The position numbers and the translations under genes are program-made. Of a DNA stretch of 64,000 bases, positions 63,401 to 64,000 are shown piece by piece. Origin of the DNA: Reticulitermes speratus (Eukaryota > Arthropoda > Insecta > Blattodea > Rhinotermitidae); the NCBI GenBank assembly GCA_021186555.1, contig JAJKFL010000013.1, forward strand, positions 15,245,243 through 15,309,242, given 5' to 3'. The notes below the pieces were generated by a model, which ran no database searches, was not told the origin of the DNA, and saw only the letters and a list, made by a program, of their open reading frames with translations. Position 1 is the first letter of the stretch. Each line of letters starts with the position of its first letter.

Positions 63401-64000
63401 TCCTACATCTGCCAAAAACGGAATTCCTTCACCTTCACGTTCTCGGATTTCACAAACATCTTCACCTGCCTCTTTGCATATTTTCTCCACCACTTTCTCA
63501 ACTGAATCTTCCGTTTTGTCCCCCACAACCATTCCCTCACATTCTAGTTCAGGAGGGATCTCCGGCACCGTCGATTTTTTCTCAGTGTCAGTTTCTTTTA
63601 TCGCAGGATACATTACACCGGTTTCATAATCCTCCTGTTTGTTCACCGCGTCCTTCCCGTCTACTATCAGAGTGGAAAGTTCTATCTGCTCAATTCGTCC
63701 TTCGACAGATGCTTGTGAAAGTGCCCCAATTTCAGTGACATCTTCATTAATCGGTGTTTCAAGAGCTTCTGCGGTAACCACCCTTGCTTCTATTGTCATT
63801 GCCTCTTCCGCTTCTTCAGTAATAAGTTCATCATGAAGTGCGTTGGTCATTTTTGACAAGCGGTATTCCTCTAAAGGCTCTTCTCCCTGTCCACTTACAC
63901 CTTTCTCGGTAAATCCTTTTTGCTCAGTTATGTCAGGGGTCAGCTGTTTCCATTCAGTTGCAAAAGCAATTTCCGCTACACTGGCCTCCGTGTGCACTTT
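33420..64000 (-). CDS. Giant exon of an ankyrin-like gene (neuronal tail), partial at its 5' end
   Basis: One exon of at least 30.6 kb, open to the right edge. Positions 64000 to about 38541 encode some 8,480 residues of very acidic, Glu/Val/Ser/Asp-rich sequence with no recognised folded domain. Sparse degenerate motifs recur, such as FEDG and VS(I/M)(E/D)E. A basic, Ser/Pro/Arg-rich segment follows (about 39000-37500, with SPSKLPLP at 38600-38623), then a more mixed acidic region to 33420. The exon ends at a good donor, GAAG|GTATGA, after the first base of a codon. The same frame would otherwise run to a stop at 33259. Two frame breaks (38541-38547 and about 37480-37509) each need one extra base; with both corrected the phase arithmetic agrees with the donor. 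By analogy with Drosophila Ank2-L/XL I infer an extended axonal, cytoskeleton-associated spacer. The ankyrin identity comes from exons further downstream, so function is inferred, not seen. A different giant cytoskeletal protein remains possible. Confidence 0.82.
37425..37509 (-). other. Frame break 2, near the end of the giant exon's basic region
   Basis: The frame used upstream (ending GSRSSLHETVPGVG) runs on to a stop at 37425 through sequence that looks out of frame. The frame one base back opens just after a stop at 37512-37510 and continues as TEGEVSLIDTTDSSLSDS and onward for 1,300 residues. The switch must lie between 37509 and 37425, most likely at 37509-37480. The frames overlap by only 85 bases and there is no usable GT...AG pair inside the overlap. 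I see no long homopolymer or in-phase slippery heptamer here. Confidence 0.65.
38432..39000 (-). other. Basic Ser/Pro-rich segment with an SxLP motif
   Basis: After more than 8,000 acidic residues the protein becomes basic and rich in Ser, Thr, Arg and Lys (for example RDSPVKRRVTTERED, then SPSKLPLPKQ at 38594-38623). The stretch SKLP, encoded at 38606-38617 and flanked by basic residues, fits the S-x-(I/L)-P consensus used by microtubule plus-end partners to bind EB proteins. Binding is inferred from the motif alone; short motifs arise often by chance in Ser/Pro-rich sequence. Confidence 0.4.
38541..38547 (-). other. Frame break 1: A7 run in an in-phase A_AAA_AAG heptamer
   Basis: The coding strand reads CAA AAA AAG here. 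The 25 kb upstream frame then continues for only about 19 codons to a stop at 38485-38483. The frame one base back (-1) continues as a Ser/Lys/Thr-rich sequence (KPTTSAVTTPSLVTTEERL) and stays open to 37425. Adding one A to the seven-A run joins the two frames smoothly. The most likely cause is a homopolymer deletion in the assembly. A programmed -1 frameshift is the alternative, because the heptamer has the X_XXY_YYZ form in the correct phase. Confidence 0.7.
41438..41462 (-). repeat. GAA triplet run encoding polyglutamate
   Basis: The plus strand carries eight TTC units, read on the coding strand as GAA and giving eight Glu in a row (GEEEEEEEEADT) inside the giant exon. It is a coding microsatellite in an already acidic region and could vary in length between individuals. 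Confidence 0.9.

Noticed and set aside
38483..64000. The giant acidic frame as a bacterial or viral contaminant, or an artefact of low complexity
   Set aside because: It connects to spliced exons with matching phase, has varied codons and no tandem identity, and resembles giant ankyrin tails rather than any microbial protein.

Overview
This 64 kb window looks like part of one very large animal gene, probably from an arthropod and most likely an insect. The gene reads on the minus strand, from beyond position 64000 down past position 1. The evidence is GT-AG splice sites, AT-rich introns, a decayed Tigger-type DNA transposon, and coding exons that resemble the giant neuronal tails of ankyrins. 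The ankyrin assignment rests mainly on the C-terminal part of the last large exon. There, acidic segments of the type GEDVTE are followed by a basic KR..QRRVVIR run, as in the ankyrin C-terminal regulatory region. The overall design also fits: acidic, low-complexity tail exons of many kilobases, as known for the Drosophila Ank2-L and Ank2-XL forms. No ankyrin repeats, ZU5, UPA or death domain lie in the window; they would be encoded upstream, beyond 64000. The species cannot be named from this sequence.

Layout in transcription order, high to low coordinates. (1) A giant exon runs from the right edge to 33420, at least 30.6 kb. (2) A 54-nt exon lies at 30592-30539. (3) A 4.0 kb exon lies at 24708-20738. 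(4) A 2.2 kb exon lies at 19310-17080. (5) A 588-nt exon lies at 13261-12674. (6) A 9.1 kb exon lies at 10482-1421, ending in a donor, so the gene continues to the left. Two weaker exon candidates lie at 1017-895 and 20261. Every internal splice junction interrupts a codon after its first base (phase 1), and that base is always G, so each exon can be skipped or joined without changing frame. Together the six exons encode about 15,500 residues in the window.

The long exons carry five breaks in the reading frame: two in the giant exon and one each in exons 3, 4 and 6. All five need one extra base (equivalent to a -1 shift). Exons 3, 4 and 6 are each exactly one base short of a multiple of three, although both their ends are phase 1. 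Single-base deletions in the assembly, mostly in short homopolymers, are the simplest explanation. Two of the breaks fall on in-phase slippery heptamers, so programmed -1 frameshifting should be tested before it is dismissed.

Introns make up the rest. They contain a plus-strand Tigger/jerky-like transposase fossil (about 14490-16170), a 122-bp palindromic MITE-like element (31381-31502), a near-perfect hairpin (30925-30973), a GC-rich repeat-like block (about 32960-33190), a CU-rich tract next to the 54-nt exon, and simple repeats. I see no tRNA, rRNA, CRISPR array or second host gene.
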